This document shows, in pieces, positions 1 through 7,981 of a stretch of 9,690 nucleotides of DNA. The DNA is taken from positions 1 to 9,690 of the forward strand of contig JAFLEG010000111.1 of assembly GCA_017302195.1 (NCBI GenBank). The letters are read 5' to 3'. The DNA is from Verrucomicrobiota bacterium (lineage in GTDB: Bacteria > Verrucomicrobiota > Verrucomicrobiia > Limisphaerales > UBA9464). The translations under genes and the position numbers were made by a program. The stretch's first letter is position 1. Each line of letters starts with the position of its first letter. Under the pieces are notes generated by a model. That model saw nothing but the letters and a program-made list of their open reading frames with translations, was not told the origin of the DNA and searched no databases.

Positions 1-2
1 CC

Positions 3-1643
3 AATGCGCTCGGCATCTTCCTGCTGCATCTCAGCGGCGCGCCCACCCTGGCCGGCGTGGCCTTCCAGGCAGGGCTGGGCCTGGTGATTGGCTTTGGCGC
101 CCGGCGTTTCCGGGAACTGGCCGCCGAGCGCGCCGGATTCGCGTATCTGTGCACCATTCCCGCACGCAATGGCGATGCGGCCCTGGCGAAGCTCGCTGCG
201 GTCGGCGGCGTGCCGCTTTCGGAGTGGCGTCCGCGGCGCATGTGGGTGGTGCCGGACGTCGTGCCCCGCTCGGTGCGCGGCCTGGCGGCCGTGGCCCAGT
301 TGACCTTGAAGGCCGCCTTCCGCTTCCGCCTGGTGGTGGTGCTGCTGCTGCTGCTCATCACGGTGGTGATCGTGCTGCCCATGATCATCAAGCACGACGG
401 CTCGGCGCAGGGGTTCACCCAGATCCTGATCACCTACACCCTGAGCAGCATCACGGCGCTGCTCGGATTGACCACGCTCTGGCTGGCCTGCGGCACGCTC
501 GCCCGGGATGTGGAGGATGCCTCGATGCAGTTGGTGTGCACCAAGCCGATCCCCCGCTGGCAGGTCTGGCTGGGCAAGTGGTGCGGCATCATGCTGCTCA
601 ATGTCCTGTTCCTCGGCATCACCGGCACCACGCTGTACGTGCTGCTGTACTGGAAGGCCTCGGGTCTGCCGCCGCGCCAGCAGGAGATCCTGCGCAACGA
701 GGTCCTGGTGGCCCGCGGGGCCGCGCACGAGCCCATGGCGGATTATGACACGCAGGCCGAGGAGTTGACCCAAAAACGCTTGAAGGAGGACCCCGACGCC
801 AAGCTGGATCCGAAGTTTGTCCGGGACCAGTTCCGCGAGACGCTCAAGGCGCAGGACCAGGTGCTGCCGCCCGAGTCGTACCGCGTCTGGCAGATTCCCT
901 TCGGCGCGCAGGCCGCGGCGCTGGCCAGCCAGCCGCTGCAGCTCCGGGTGAAGTTCTATTCGCCGGATGCCGCGGGGGAGACGACGCCCCACCAGTTTAT
1001 GTGGGAAATCGGCAGCGAGGGGAAACCGCCGCTGCGCCTGCAGAACAGCTTCGCCGCCGAGACGCCGAGCACCTTTCCCATCGGGACCAATCTCATCGGG
1101 GCCAACGGCATGCTGACCGTCGTCGGCTACAACCTGAACAAGCGTCCGGTGCTCTTCCCCCTGGAGGACGGGCTGGAGGTGCTCTATCCGGTCGGCGGCT
1201 TCGGACCCAACTTCATGCGCGGGCTGACCATCCTCCTGTTCTGGCTGGGCCTGCTGGCCGCCGTCGGACTCTTCGCCGCCTCCAAGCTCCAGTTCAGCGT
1301 CGCCGCCTTCGTCTCGCTGAGCATCCTCCTGCTGGGCCTGTCGAGCGGCACGCTGAAGCAGGTGGTGGAGCAGCAGGGCATCGTGGGCATTGACAGCGAG
1401 ACCGGCATGGTGACGAAGGAATCCGCCATCAACCGGGCTGCGGTGGCCGTCTATGGCACGGCACGCGATGTCATCGAGCTGGTGACGGGGTACAATCCGG
1501 TGGATTCGCTCAGCACCGGACGCAGCATCACCTGGACCCGGCTGGGTCAGGCGGCCTTCTTCGTGGTGGGCGTGGCCGGCGGGCTGTTTGCGGGCCTGGG
1601 CATCTGGATCTTCACCCGCCGCGAGCTCGCGGCGCCCATCTAG
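3..1643 (+). CDS. ABC-2-type transporter permease, probably 5'-partial
   Basis: Integral membrane subunit of an ABC transporter; the ATPase partner is not in the window and would be expected just upstream. Counting from the first in-window start (GTG at 57), hydrophobic segments lie at about 91-111, 119-146, 175-198, 389-435 and 497-520. Between them is a large hydrophilic, presumably extracytoplasmic, domain at about 201-388. After the second segment comes ARDVEDASMQLVCTKPIPRW (about 149-168) followed by GK, a pattern I associate with ABC-2 permeases. The protein ends in TRREL, a common ABC-2 tail. The frame stays open with GC-rich third positions back to base 3 and encodes a further hydrophobic stretch. 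Neither GTG 57 nor ATG 240 has a good ribosome binding site, so the true start is probably outside the window. ATG 240 remains possible, because the recognisable permease begins there. The substrate cannot be told. The next gene starts 2 bases after the stop. Confidence 0.8.
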   Translation, partial: NALGIFLLHLSGAPTLAGVAFQAGLGLVIGFGARRFRELAAERAGFAYLCTIPARNGDAALAKLAAVGGVPLSEWRPRRMWVVPDVVPRSVRGLAAVAQLTLKAAFRFRLVVVLLLLLITVVIVLPMIIKHDGSAQGFTQILITYTLSSITALLGLTTLWLACGTLARDVEDASMQLVCTKPIPRWQVWLGKWCGIMLLNVLFLGITGTTLYVLLYWKASGLPPRQQEILRNEVLVARGAAHEPMADYDTQAEELTQKRLKEDPDAKLDPKFVRDQFRETLKAQDQVLPPESYRVWQIPFGAQAAALASQPLQLRVKFYSPDAAGETTPHQFMWEIGSEGKPPLRLQNSFAAETPSTFPIGTNLIGANGMLTVVGYNLNKRPVLFPLEDGLEVLYPVGGFGPNFMRGLTILLFWLGLLAAVGLFAASKLQFSVAAFVSLSILLLGLSSGTLKQVVEQQGIVGIDSETGMVTKESAINRAAVAVYGTARDVIELVTGYNPVDSLSTGRSITWTRLGQAAFFVVGVAGGLFAGLGIWIFTRRELAAPI

Positions 1644-1645
1644 TC

Positions 1646-3148
1646 ATGAGCGCGCGCAAGGCCCTGTTTCTCGGACTGCTGGTGGCGTCGCTGGTGGCGT
1701 CCGGATTTCTCCAGCGCGGACTCAACCGCGACCGCGAGGCGATGGGGATTGCCCGCACCGCGGTGATCAGCAACGCCCCGCCGGTGCTGGCCTTCACCAC
1801 GGTGGCGCTGGGCGCCTTCCGCGGGCTGATCGCCAACGCCCTGTGGATCCGCGCCACCGAGATGCAGGAGGAGGGGAAGTATTTCGAGGCGGTGCAGCTC
1901 GCCGACCGGATCACCAACCTGCAGCCGCACTCCGACGCCCCCTGGATCTTCCAGGCCTGGAACATGGCCTACAACATCTCGGTCAAGTTCCCCGACCCCT
2001 TCGACCGCTGGCTCTGGGTGCAGCGCGGCATCGAGCTGCTGCGGGACCAGGGCCTGAAGTACAATCCCGACCGGGCGCTCATGTACCGGGAGCTGGCCTG
2101 GTTCTTCCAGCACAAGATGGGCGCCAATCTCGACGACGCCCATCAGGTGTACAAGGGGCAGTGGGCGGTGGGGATGAACCAGGTGATCCCGGGCGGGCAC
2201 CCCGACTACACCGCGCTGCTGGATCCCAAGACGCCGGAGCAGGAGGCGCAGGTGAAGGCGCTGGTCGAGAAGTTCAAGATGGATCCGCGCATGATGCAGC
2301 GGGTGGACGAAACCTACGGGCCGCTCGACTGGCGCCTGCCGGAGGCGAGCGCGATCTACTGGGCCATGGTGGGGGTGGAGAACTCGCCGGATCAGGACAA
2401 GATGCCGCTGCGCCGGACCATCTATCAGCCGATGCTCGCCTCGCTGCACCACGGACGGGTGCTGACCAACCGGGTCACCGGCACCTACGACCTGCGGCCG
2501 AACCTCGACATGATCCCCAACGCCTCCAAGGCGTATGAGGATGCCATCGCCGCGGAGACTCCCGAGAACCACGACAACATCTCGCGGGCGCACCGCAACT
2601 TCCTGAAGGACGCCGTCTATTTCCTCTACGCCAACAACCGCGAAGCGGAGGCCCGGAAATGGTTCAACTACATGAAGCAGCGCTTCGGGGTGGGTCCGCA
2701 GTCGGGCATTGATCCCGACGCCACCATGGAGTCCTTCGCGCTGGGCAAGATTGAGGAGGACGCCAATGAGACCTCGCGGGATCGTGTCACGCAGGCGCTG
2801 CAGGGACTCCTGACGCGTTCCTACTACAACCTGGCCTCCGGCGATGACGACCAGGGCCTCGGACTGGAGAAGGTCGCGCAGAAGCTGCACGACGTGTACA
2901 CCGCCAAGACGCGGAATCCGGCCTCCAAGGACCGCATCGCCCTGCCGCCGATCTCCGAGATGAAGCGCGATGTGCTGCTCGAAATGCTGCGTCCGGATCC
3001 CGAGGTGAACCCGGAGTTTCAGCAGCAGTTGCGCACCCGGCTGGGGTTGCCCGCAGATTTTGGAATTCCGGCGACCAATGCGGCCCCCGCGGCGCCGACC
3101 GTGCCCTCGCCCGCTCCGGCGCCTCCGGCGGCGGGCGGGAAAAACTGA
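1646..3148 (+). CDS. TPR-like membrane-anchored protein of unknown function
   Basis: A 500-residue protein. Residues 5-22 form an uncleaved-looking signal anchor, and a second hydrophobic stretch lies at about 44-68, so the bulk is probably extracytoplasmic and tethered to the inner membrane. Residues about 73-110 (EEGKYFEAVQLADRITNLQP, then a W/A-rich helix) and about 125-160 look like tetratricopeptide helix pairs. A longer helical region with many Trp and Tyr follows, and a Pro/Ala-rich tail occupies about 480-497. I recognise no catalytic motif. The ATG is 2 bases after the permease stop, without a clear Shine-Dalgarno, which suggests translational coupling. I infer it assists or scaffolds the ABC transporter; no sequence feature proves this. 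I recall similar permease/TPR-like pairs in PVC genomes but could not check. The gene itself is confident, the function is not. Confidence 0.85.
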   Translation: MSARKALFLGLLVASLVASGFLQRGLNRDREAMGIARTAVISNAPPVLAFTTVALGAFRGLIANALWIRATEMQEEGKYFEAVQLADRITNLQPHSDAPWIFQAWNMAYNISVKFPDPFDRWLWVQRGIELLRDQGLKYNPDRALMYRELAWFFQHKMGANLDDAHQVYKGQWAVGMNQVIPGGHPDYTALLDPKTPEQEAQVKALVEKFKMDPRMMQRVDETYGPLDWRLPEASAIYWAMVGVENSPDQDKMPLRRTIYQPMLASLHHGRVLTNRVTGTYDLRPNLDMIPNASKAYEDAIAAETPENHDNISRAHRNFLKDAVYFLYANNREAEARKWFNYMKQRFGVGPQSGIDPDATMESFALGKIEEDANETSRDRVTQALQGLLTRSYYNLASGDDDQGLGLEKVAQKLHDVYTAKTRNPASKDRIALPPISEMKRDVLLEMLRPDPEVNPEFQQQLRTRLGLPADFGIPATNAAPAAPTVPSPAPAPPAAGGKN

Positions 3149-3156
3149 GGCCGGCC

Positions 3157-3852
3157 ATGGGGTCCGATGCCGCCGAATCCGCCTATCTCGGCGCCTCGGG
3201 CACGGCCTATCATGAGGGAAAGCGCGCGGTGCCGCCCGGGGCGCGGCCCTGGATTGTACAGAGTCGTGCCGCGTTGTTTCAGCCCTGGATCCGCGCTTCG
3301 GATGCCGTGTTCGAGTTTGGATGCGGCTTCGGATGGAACCTCGCCGGACTGCGCTGCGCGACGCGCGCCGGGCATGATGTCGCCGAGGTGCTGCGCTCCG
3401 AGGTCGAGGCGGTCGGCGCTGCCTTTGTGGCGCGGATGGAATCCCTCGCGGATGCGTCATTCGACGTGGCCATTTCCCACCATTCCCTGGAGCACGTTCC
3501 CGATCCGCGCCAGACGCTCTGCGACCTGCACCGGATTCTGAAGCCCGGCGGCCTGCTGCTGCTGGCCGTGCCGTGGGAGCGGGAACGCCGTTACCGGCGC
3601 TTCGATCCCGACGAGCCCAATCATCACCTGTTTTCCTGGAATGCGCAGACCCTCGGCAATCTGGTGGCGGTCTCCGGCTTCCGCGTGGAACATGCCGGGG
3701 TGAGATCCTACGGATACGACCGCCGCGCTGCGCTGCTTGCGGTGCGGTGGCGATTGGGCGGTGCCGGATTCCAGGCGGTGCGTTCCTTCCTGCGCGCCGC
3801 GCGCCCGCTGCGGGAGGTGGTGGTGCGGGCGCGTCCGGAGGCCTCGGCATGA
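3157..3852 (+). CDS. class I SAM-dependent methyltransferase (Methyltransf_11/23 type)
   Basis: A 231-residue cytosolic enzyme predicted to transfer a methyl group from S-adenosylmethionine. Motif I, the SAM-binding glycine loop, is VFEFGCGFGW at 51-60. D74 in AGHDVAEVL sits where the ribose-binding acidic residue of strand 2 is expected. FDVAISHHSLEHVPDP at 102-117 is the motif II region with the SLEHV signature. LKPGGLLLLAVP at 128-139 covers the strand-5 region. Further on, RRYRRFDPDEPNHHLFSW (144-161) is a basic/aromatic stretch probably shaping the acceptor site. The acceptor is unknown. The ATG lies 8 bases after the previous stop, and GAGG overlapping that stop (3147-3150) is a weak but suitably spaced ribosome binding site. 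Its stop overlaps the next start (ATGA), so it is probably cotranscribed and translationally coupled with the haem protein. Small-molecule, lipid or glycan substrates are all possible. Confidence 0.9.
   Translation: MGSDAAESAYLGASGTAYHEGKRAVPPGARPWIVQSRAALFQPWIRASDAVFEFGCGFGWNLAGLRCATRAGHDVAEVLRSEVEAVGAAFVARMESLADASFDVAISHHSLEHVPDPRQTLCDLHRILKPGGLLLLAVPWERERRYRRFDPDEPNHHLFSWNAQTLGNLVAVSGFRVEHAGVRSYGYDRRAALLAVRWRLGGAGFQAVRSFLRAARPLREVVVRARPEASA
3837..3841 (+). promoter_or_regulatory. Shine-Dalgarno site of the haem-protein gene
   Basis: GGAGG ends 7 bases before the ATG at 3849, a canonical spacing. It lies inside the end of the methyltransferase gene. It decides the start of the downstream gene: the frame is open for 276 bases further upstream, but only the ATG at 3849 has this site and a signal peptide directly after it. 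Confidence 0.75.
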
Positions 3853-6842
3853 GGTCCTCGGGTGCCAACGGGTGCGGAGGTCTCGCGGCCCTGCTGCTGG
3901 TGCTGACGCTTCACTCCGCCGAGCCTCCGGTTGCTGCCGACCGCATGCCGCGGGTGCCTCCCACCGAGGCCAACCACGCAGCCGCCACCTTCCAGATGCG
4001 CCCGGGATTTGAGGCACAACTGGTCGCCTCCGAACCGCTGGTGGCCAGTCCGGTGGCGGTGGCGGTGGACGAATTGGGCCGCGCCTATGTCGTGGAGATG
4101 CGGGACTACTCGGAGCGGCGTCCGGAGCGCCTGGGACGCGTCCGGCGTCTGGAGGATTCCGACGGCGATGGCCGCTACGATCGGGCGACGGTGTTCCTGG
4201 AGGGCCTCCCCTGGCCCACGGCGGTCACCTGCTGGAACGGCGGCATCTTCCTCGGGTCCACCCCGGGAATCCTCTTCGCCAAGGATGCCGATGGCGACGG
4301 GGTGGCGGAGATTGTGGAGCCGGTGTTCGACGGGTTCGCCGCTGACTACGCGCCCTTTGAGACCAACCGCCTGAACGTCCAGGCGCTGATGAACTCGTTC
4401 CAGTGGGGACTGGACCAGCGCATTCACGGGGCGACCAGCCTCAGCGGCGGTGCGGTCCGTCGGGTGGATTCCGGCTTTATTCGCGCGTGGCGTCAGGCGG
4501 CGGGCGTCACCAATGACGCCAACGAAGCGGTCTCCCTGCGCGGCCGCGACTTCTCGTTCGATCCGCGCACTCTGGAACTGCGCGCCGAATCCGGGGGCGG
4601 ACAGCACGGCCTGTCCTTCGACGATGCCGGCCGCAAGTTCGTCTGCGCCAACTCCGATCACCTCCAGTTGGTGGCCTTCGACGCCGAGGCACAGCCGGCC
4701 AATCCCTTCCGGGAACTGCCCGGGCCCCGGGCCAGCATCGCTGCCGATGGTCCCGCCGCCGAGGTGTACCGGCGGAGTCCGGACGAACCCTGGCGGGTCT
4801 TCCGCACCCGCTGGCGGGTGGCCGGACTGGTCGAAGGACCGGTGGAGGGCGGAGGACGCGCCAGCGGCTACTTCACCGGAGCCACCGGCACCACCATCTA
4901 CCGCGGGGATGCCGGTGGACCGGAGATCGCCGGGGACGCCTTCATCGGCGATGCCGGCGGAAATCTGGTGCATCGCAAGAAGCTCCGTCCGGTACCGGAT
5001 GGCTACCTGCTCTCCGGCGAGCGCGCAGCCGACGAGCAGCAGTCCGAGTTCCTGGCCAGCACCGACAACTGGTTTCGCCCGGTGCAATTCTACAACGCGC
5101 CCGACGGCTGCCTGTGGGTGGTGGACATGTACCGCGAGGTGATCGAGCACCCCTGGTCGCTGCCGGCCAACCTGAAGGCGCATCTCGATCTGGACAGCGG
5201 ACGCGACCGCGGGCGTCTCTGGCGTCTGGCGCCCGCCGGCTTTCGCGCCACGCCCGACCGGATGCGGTTGGGTGACACCAACCTCAACAGCCTCGTCGCG
5301 GCGCTCTCGCATCCCAACGGCTGGCATCGGGACACCGCATCCCGTCTGCTCACCGAGCGCGGAGGTCCGGAGGTGGCGGTCGCGGTTCGCGGGGCCCTGA
5401 CCACCTCCACCAATGCGCTGGCCCGGCTCCACGCCCTCGGAGTCCTCAATGCCCTCGAGGCGTTGACCGGGACCGAGGTGGTCCGGGCTGCACGGGACGA
5501 CTCTCCGGCCGTTCGACGCCTCGCCCTGCTGCTTGCAGGGGGTGGCGGATCGGCAGCGTCGCATGCCGAGCTGTCTGCGCTGGCCGCCGATCCCGACCCC
5601 TGGGTCCGTCTCGCGCTGGCCCTCGCGGTGGCTCGATGGCCTGAGACCGAGCGTCTGGCTCCATTGGAGATTCTGTTGAGGCGGGGCCCCGACCTGGTTC
5701 GGGATGTCGCGATGTCCTCGGCGGGGACCGCCGATGTCGCGTTGTTTACACGCATGGCGGGCCTGCCGGAGATTCAGTCCGCGCTGGCCGCGCAGATCGG
5801 GCGACGTGCGGATCCGGCGGGAATGGCTGCGGTCGAAGGCCGGCTCCGCGAACTGGCGGAGGCGGATCCCGCAGACGCCTGGCACCTAGCCACCCGCCTC
5901 GGTCAGGGGCTGCGGACTTCGGGTGCCGCATCCCAGGTCCCAATGGATGGACAAGTCTTCGGGAAACTGACCGAGATGGCGGTGCGGACTGCTTCCGATC
6001 CGCAGGCTTCGAACCGAGTGGCGGCGGTGCGGTTTCTCGCGCAACGCCCCTGGGCATCTGCTGCGGGCGATTGGCCCATCATTCTTCAGACGGCACAGGA
6101 CCCCGCGGTCCAGGCCGCGGTGGTGGAGACTCTGGGCGAATCGTCCGCCCCAGAGGCGTCGCAACTGTTGATGTCTGCCTGGCCTCGGTTGCTCCCCCAA
6201 TCCCGGCAGCAAGCCCTGGTGGCGCTGGGGCGTCGGCCAGCCGGAATTCGCGCCCTGCTGGACGCCGTGGAGGCCGGGCAGATCGCCGCAACCGCCATCC
6301 CGGTGGATCTCCAGAACCGCATCCGGAGCCACGCGGATGCCGGTCTCCAGTCTCGAGGCCGCGCCCTTTTCGGCGAGGTGCCAGCCAGTCGTGCCGAATT
6401 GGTCACCGCCTTTCTCCCCGCCCTCCAGGACCGCGGCCAACCGGACCGCGGCGCCGTCGTGTTCCGCGAGCGGTGCGCCACCTGTCATGCGTTGCGCGGT
6501 GAAGGCGTGGCGCTGGGGCCGGACCTGGCGTCCGTCGCGTCCAATGGCCCCGAGAAGCTCCTGGTCTCCATCCTCGATCCCAACCGAGACCTCACCCCCA
6601 ACTACGTCGCCTGGACCGCGGAGACCCGCGCGGGCGAAGTCGTCACCGGCATCCTGGTCCGGGAAACGGACACCGCCGTGACCCTGCGCCAGGCGGGTGG
6701 CGCCGAGGTCACCCTGTCCCGTGCGGACCTGACGCGGTGCCGTCCGGACGGCCGCTCCCTCATGCCCGAAGGCCTGGAGTCCGGCCTCACGCCGTCCGAC
6801 CTCGCCGACCTCCTCGCCCACCTGACGCAGCTCCCTCAGTGA
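3849..6842 (+). CDS. secreted PVC-type haem-binding CxxCH protein: beta-propeller, HEAT-like helices, C-terminal cytochrome c domain
   Basis: A 997-residue exported protein. Residues 1 to about 31 are a signal peptide with a Leu-rich core at 12-21. Residues about 50-460 match the N-terminal propeller of the Pirellula/Verrucomicrobium 'membrane-bound dehydrogenase' family (TIGR02604 type). This region begins RPGFEAQLVASEPL and carries two Asp-rich calcium-type loops, DSDGDGRYD (103-111) and DADGDG (146-151). Residues about 470-850 are Ala/Leu-rich helices resembling HEAT repeats, for example DDSPAVRRLALLLA and DPDPWVRLALALA. Residues about 865-995 are the TIGR02603-type haem domain: CATCH at 876-880 attaches haem c covalently, and M972 in LMPEG is a plausible distal ligand. 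The protein is therefore likely periplasmic and redox-active, perhaps a sugar or alcohol dehydrogenase, but substrate and acceptor are unknown. The start is set by the Shine-Dalgarno at 3837. It is probably the last gene of its operon, since the next genes run the opposite way. Confidence 0.93.
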   Translation: MRSSGANGCGGLAALLLVLTLHSAEPPVAADRMPRVPPTEANHAAATFQMRPGFEAQLVASEPLVASPVAVAVDELGRAYVVEMRDYSERRPERLGRVRRLEDSDGDGRYDRATVFLEGLPWPTAVTCWNGGIFLGSTPGILFAKDADGDGVAEIVEPVFDGFAADYAPFETNRLNVQALMNSFQWGLDQRIHGATSLSGGAVRRVDSGFIRAWRQAAGVTNDANEAVSLRGRDFSFDPRTLELRAESGGGQHGLSFDDAGRKFVCANSDHLQLVAFDAEAQPANPFRELPGPRASIAADGPAAEVYRRSPDEPWRVFRTRWRVAGLVEGPVEGGGRASGYFTGATGTTIYRGDAGGPEIAGDAFIGDAGGNLVHRKKLRPVPDGYLLSGERAADEQQSEFLASTDNWFRPVQFYNAPDGCLWVVDMYREVIEHPWSLPANLKAHLDLDSGRDRGRLWRLAPAGFRATPDRMRLGDTNLNSLVAALSHPNGWHRDTASRLLTERGGPEVAVAVRGALTTSTNALARLHALGVLNALEALTGTEVVRAARDDSPAVRRLALLLAGGGGSAASHAELSALAADPDPWVRLALALAVARWPETERLAPLEILLRRGPDLVRDVAMSSAGTADVALFTRMAGLPEIQSALAAQIGRRADPAGMAAVEGRLRELAEADPADAWHLATRLGQGLRTSGAASQVPMDGQVFGKLTEMAVRTASDPQASNRVAAVRFLAQRPWASAAGDWPIILQTAQDPAVQAAVVETLGESSAPEASQLLMSAWPRLLPQSRQQALVALGRRPAGIRALLDAVEAGQIAATAIPVDLQNRIRSHADAGLQSRGRALFGEVPASRAELVTAFLPALQDRGQPDRGAVVFRERCATCHALRGEGVALGPDLASVASNGPEKLLVSILDPNRDLTPNYVAWTAETRAGEVVTGILVRETDTAVTLRQAGGAEVTLSRADLTRCRPDGRSLMPEGLESGLTPSDLADLLAHLTQLPQ

Positions 6843-6940
6843 TGGCGGCTCCGGCTCCTCCCTGTTCCCGGTGGGGCGACGCTCTGCGGAGCCGTACGCG
6901 TATGCAGTCCTCAGCCGTAACGATTCAGCAGGAAAGGGGA
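6843..6940. other. non-coding spacer after the haem-protein gene
   Basis: I see no gene on either strand. There is no U-tract terminator. A 7-base inverted match (CGGCTCC at 6846-6852 or again at 6852-6858, GGAGCCG at 6888-6894) could form a stem with a long loop. The stretch GGTGGGGCGACGCTCTGCGG (about 6870-6889) reminds me of dispersed intergenic fragments in Verrucomicrobiota genomes; this is memory only, and one copy in the window proves nothing. Confidence 0.4.
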
Positions 6941-7025
6941 GCGCACGCGCCTCGCGTGCTGGCCGAGGGAAATTGGAACAACAGGCTGAATGCATCGCTT
7001 CGCGACGAGCCCTCGCCTCGGCCGG
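6941..7025 (+). repeat. left arm of a long imperfect inverted repeat
   Basis: These 85 bases align without gaps to the reverse complement of 7069-7153 with 63 identities (31/39 in the outer part, 32/46 in the inner part, counted by hand). The arm contains its own perfect small hairpin: GCACGCG (6943-6949), a 3-base loop, then CGCGTGC (6953-6959). No coding potential is evident. It could be one copy of a dispersed intergenic repeat or one strand of a structured RNA or terminator. Confidence 0.75.
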
Positions 7026-7068
7026 TGCGCGTCACCGCTCACTGAATGGCGGTCACTCCACGCGCGTG
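7026..7068. other. centre of the long palindrome
   Basis: A 43-base spacer between the two arms. It includes an apical stem, ACCGC (7034-7038) with GCGGT (7049-7053) around a 10-base loop, and the perfect palindrome CACGCGCGTG at 7059-7068 directly beside the right arm. Confidence 0.5.
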
Positions 7069-7153
7069 CCGGCGAAGTCGAGGGCCTGTCGCGATCCGCT
7101 GCATCCGATCTGCAGTTCCATCTTCCTCCGGTAACCACGCGAGGGGCGTGCGC
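7069..7153 (-). repeat. right arm of the long imperfect inverted repeat
   Basis: Reverse-complement partner of 6941-7025, with 63 of 85 positions identical and no gaps. Its outer end can fold locally: GAGGGGCG and CGCCCCTC (7141-7148 and 7151-7158) are exact complements around two bases, so a shorter stem with a wider loop is likely in practice. The arm ends 16 bases from the DUF2293 stop codon, so in transcripts of that gene it would lie in the 3' untranslated region. Confidence 0.75.
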
Positions 7154-7169
7154 CCCTCCAACTCTGCAA

Positions 7170-7868
7170 TCACTCCACCTCCGGCACTGGCAGCTCCTCC
7201 AGTGCGCGCCGCAGGGGGCAATTCGCCACGGCCGGCTCCCCTCGGCGGTATCGGTCGAGCAGACGAAGGGACTGTTGGGCCAGTTGGTGACGGACCTCAC
7301 GACGCCGGCCTTTGACCCGGGCAATCCTGAGCGAGTCGTAGCCCGTGGTCTGGTGCCGCAGCCACGCGATCACCGCCGCGGAGGCGCGCGCCTCCACCGG
7401 AATGCGCTGGGTGCGGGCCACCGTGCCGCTGCCGACCGGGGTGGCATGCGCGGTGACTGCCGTGGCCAGCCGCTCCGCGAGCGGGGCGTGGACCGGGGCG
7501 AAGGCCAGAAACCGGAGCACCTCGCCGCGGAAGTCGGTCACATAGTGCGCCTGGGCCTTCTCCCGGCGCAGGCGGTCTGCGGCCTGACGCCGGGCATGCG
7601 CGGGATCGGTACGTTCCGAGGCCAGCGCCGCGCGCTTGGCCGCAATGGTCGCCGACGGCGCCCAGACTCCCCGCGAGAAGATCTTTCGCCCGACCGGCTC
7701 CGCCACCGCCCAGAACTCCCCCGCCTCCTTCACCCGCCGGGTGAGCGCGGCGTCGCCGGGAGCCAACAGCTCCCACCCGTCCGGGACGGTGAGCACACGG
7801 CCTTCTGCAGTCCGAACCGTTCGGGGAGCAGGACCGGGAGAGAAGGAGGCGGCGTCACGACGCGGCAT
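7170..7868 (-). CDS. DUF2293 domain-containing protein
   Basis: A 232-residue soluble protein with no signal peptide or membrane segment. I recognise the DUF2293 family from the region at about 110-200: a helix around DFRGEVLRFLAF (112-123), then HATPVGSGTVARTQRIPVEA (141-160), then AWLRHQTTGYDSLRIARVKG (168-187) followed by an RRRE basic cluster. The N-terminal half has a domain with WELLAPGDAALTRRVKEAG and RKIFSRGVWAP (61-71), which I also associate with this family. The biochemical role of DUF2293 is unknown to me. The conserved His, Arg and Tyr residues with a basic C-terminal half would fit nucleic acid binding, but that is a guess. The ATG at 7868 has no clear Shine-Dalgarno; the codon pattern and protein length support it. 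It lies 113 bases downstream of the small ORF on the same strand and converges on the haem-protein operon. Confidence 0.88.
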   Translation of the reverse strand: MPRRDAASFSPGPAPRTVRTAEGRVLTVPDGWELLAPGDAALTRRVKEAGEFWAVAEPVGRKIFSRGVWAPSATIAAKRAALASERTDPAHARRQAADRLRREKAQAHYVTDFRGEVLRFLAFAPVHAPLAERLATAVTAHATPVGSGTVARTQRIPVEARASAAVIAWLRHQTTGYDSLRIARVKGRRREVRHQLAQQSLRLLDRYRRGEPAVANCPLRRALEELPVPEVE

Positions 7869-7981
7869 GTCCGGAGAGAGTCGCGGGCGCTGGCCTCAAC
7901 GTCACGTCCAACCACGCACCGCCGCCTGTATTGCCTGTCGTGGACGATGGTTGTCGCATCCCAGGGCCCAATGCCTACTCG

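Noticed and set aside
331..356. GTG/CTG triplet run as a microsatellite
   Set aside because: It encodes the Val/Leu core of a transmembrane helix, and the codon bias of this GC-rich genome explains it.
3573..3848. In-frame N-terminal extension of the haem protein starting inside the methyltransferase gene
   Set aside because: The extra 92 residues are Arg/Pro/Gly-rich with no domain, overlap a well-supported methyltransferase, and come before a clear signal peptide. GGAGG at 3837-3841 supports ATG 3849.
1640..3868. 742-codon open frame on the minus strand opposite the TPR-like and methyltransferase genes
   Set aside because: Low-complexity Arg/Pro/His-rich translation with no motif, antisense to two genes with recognisable or protein-like products; an artefact of high GC content.
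3708..5885. 725-codon minus-strand open frame opposite the haem-protein gene
   Set aside because: Antisense to a confident propeller/cytochrome gene, with Gly/Arg/His-rich translation and no domain; a GC-driven shadow.
6846..6894. Intrinsic terminator after the haem-protein gene
   Set aside because: The only inverted match is 7 bases with a loop of about 30 bases or more and no following T run; not a convincing factor-independent terminator.
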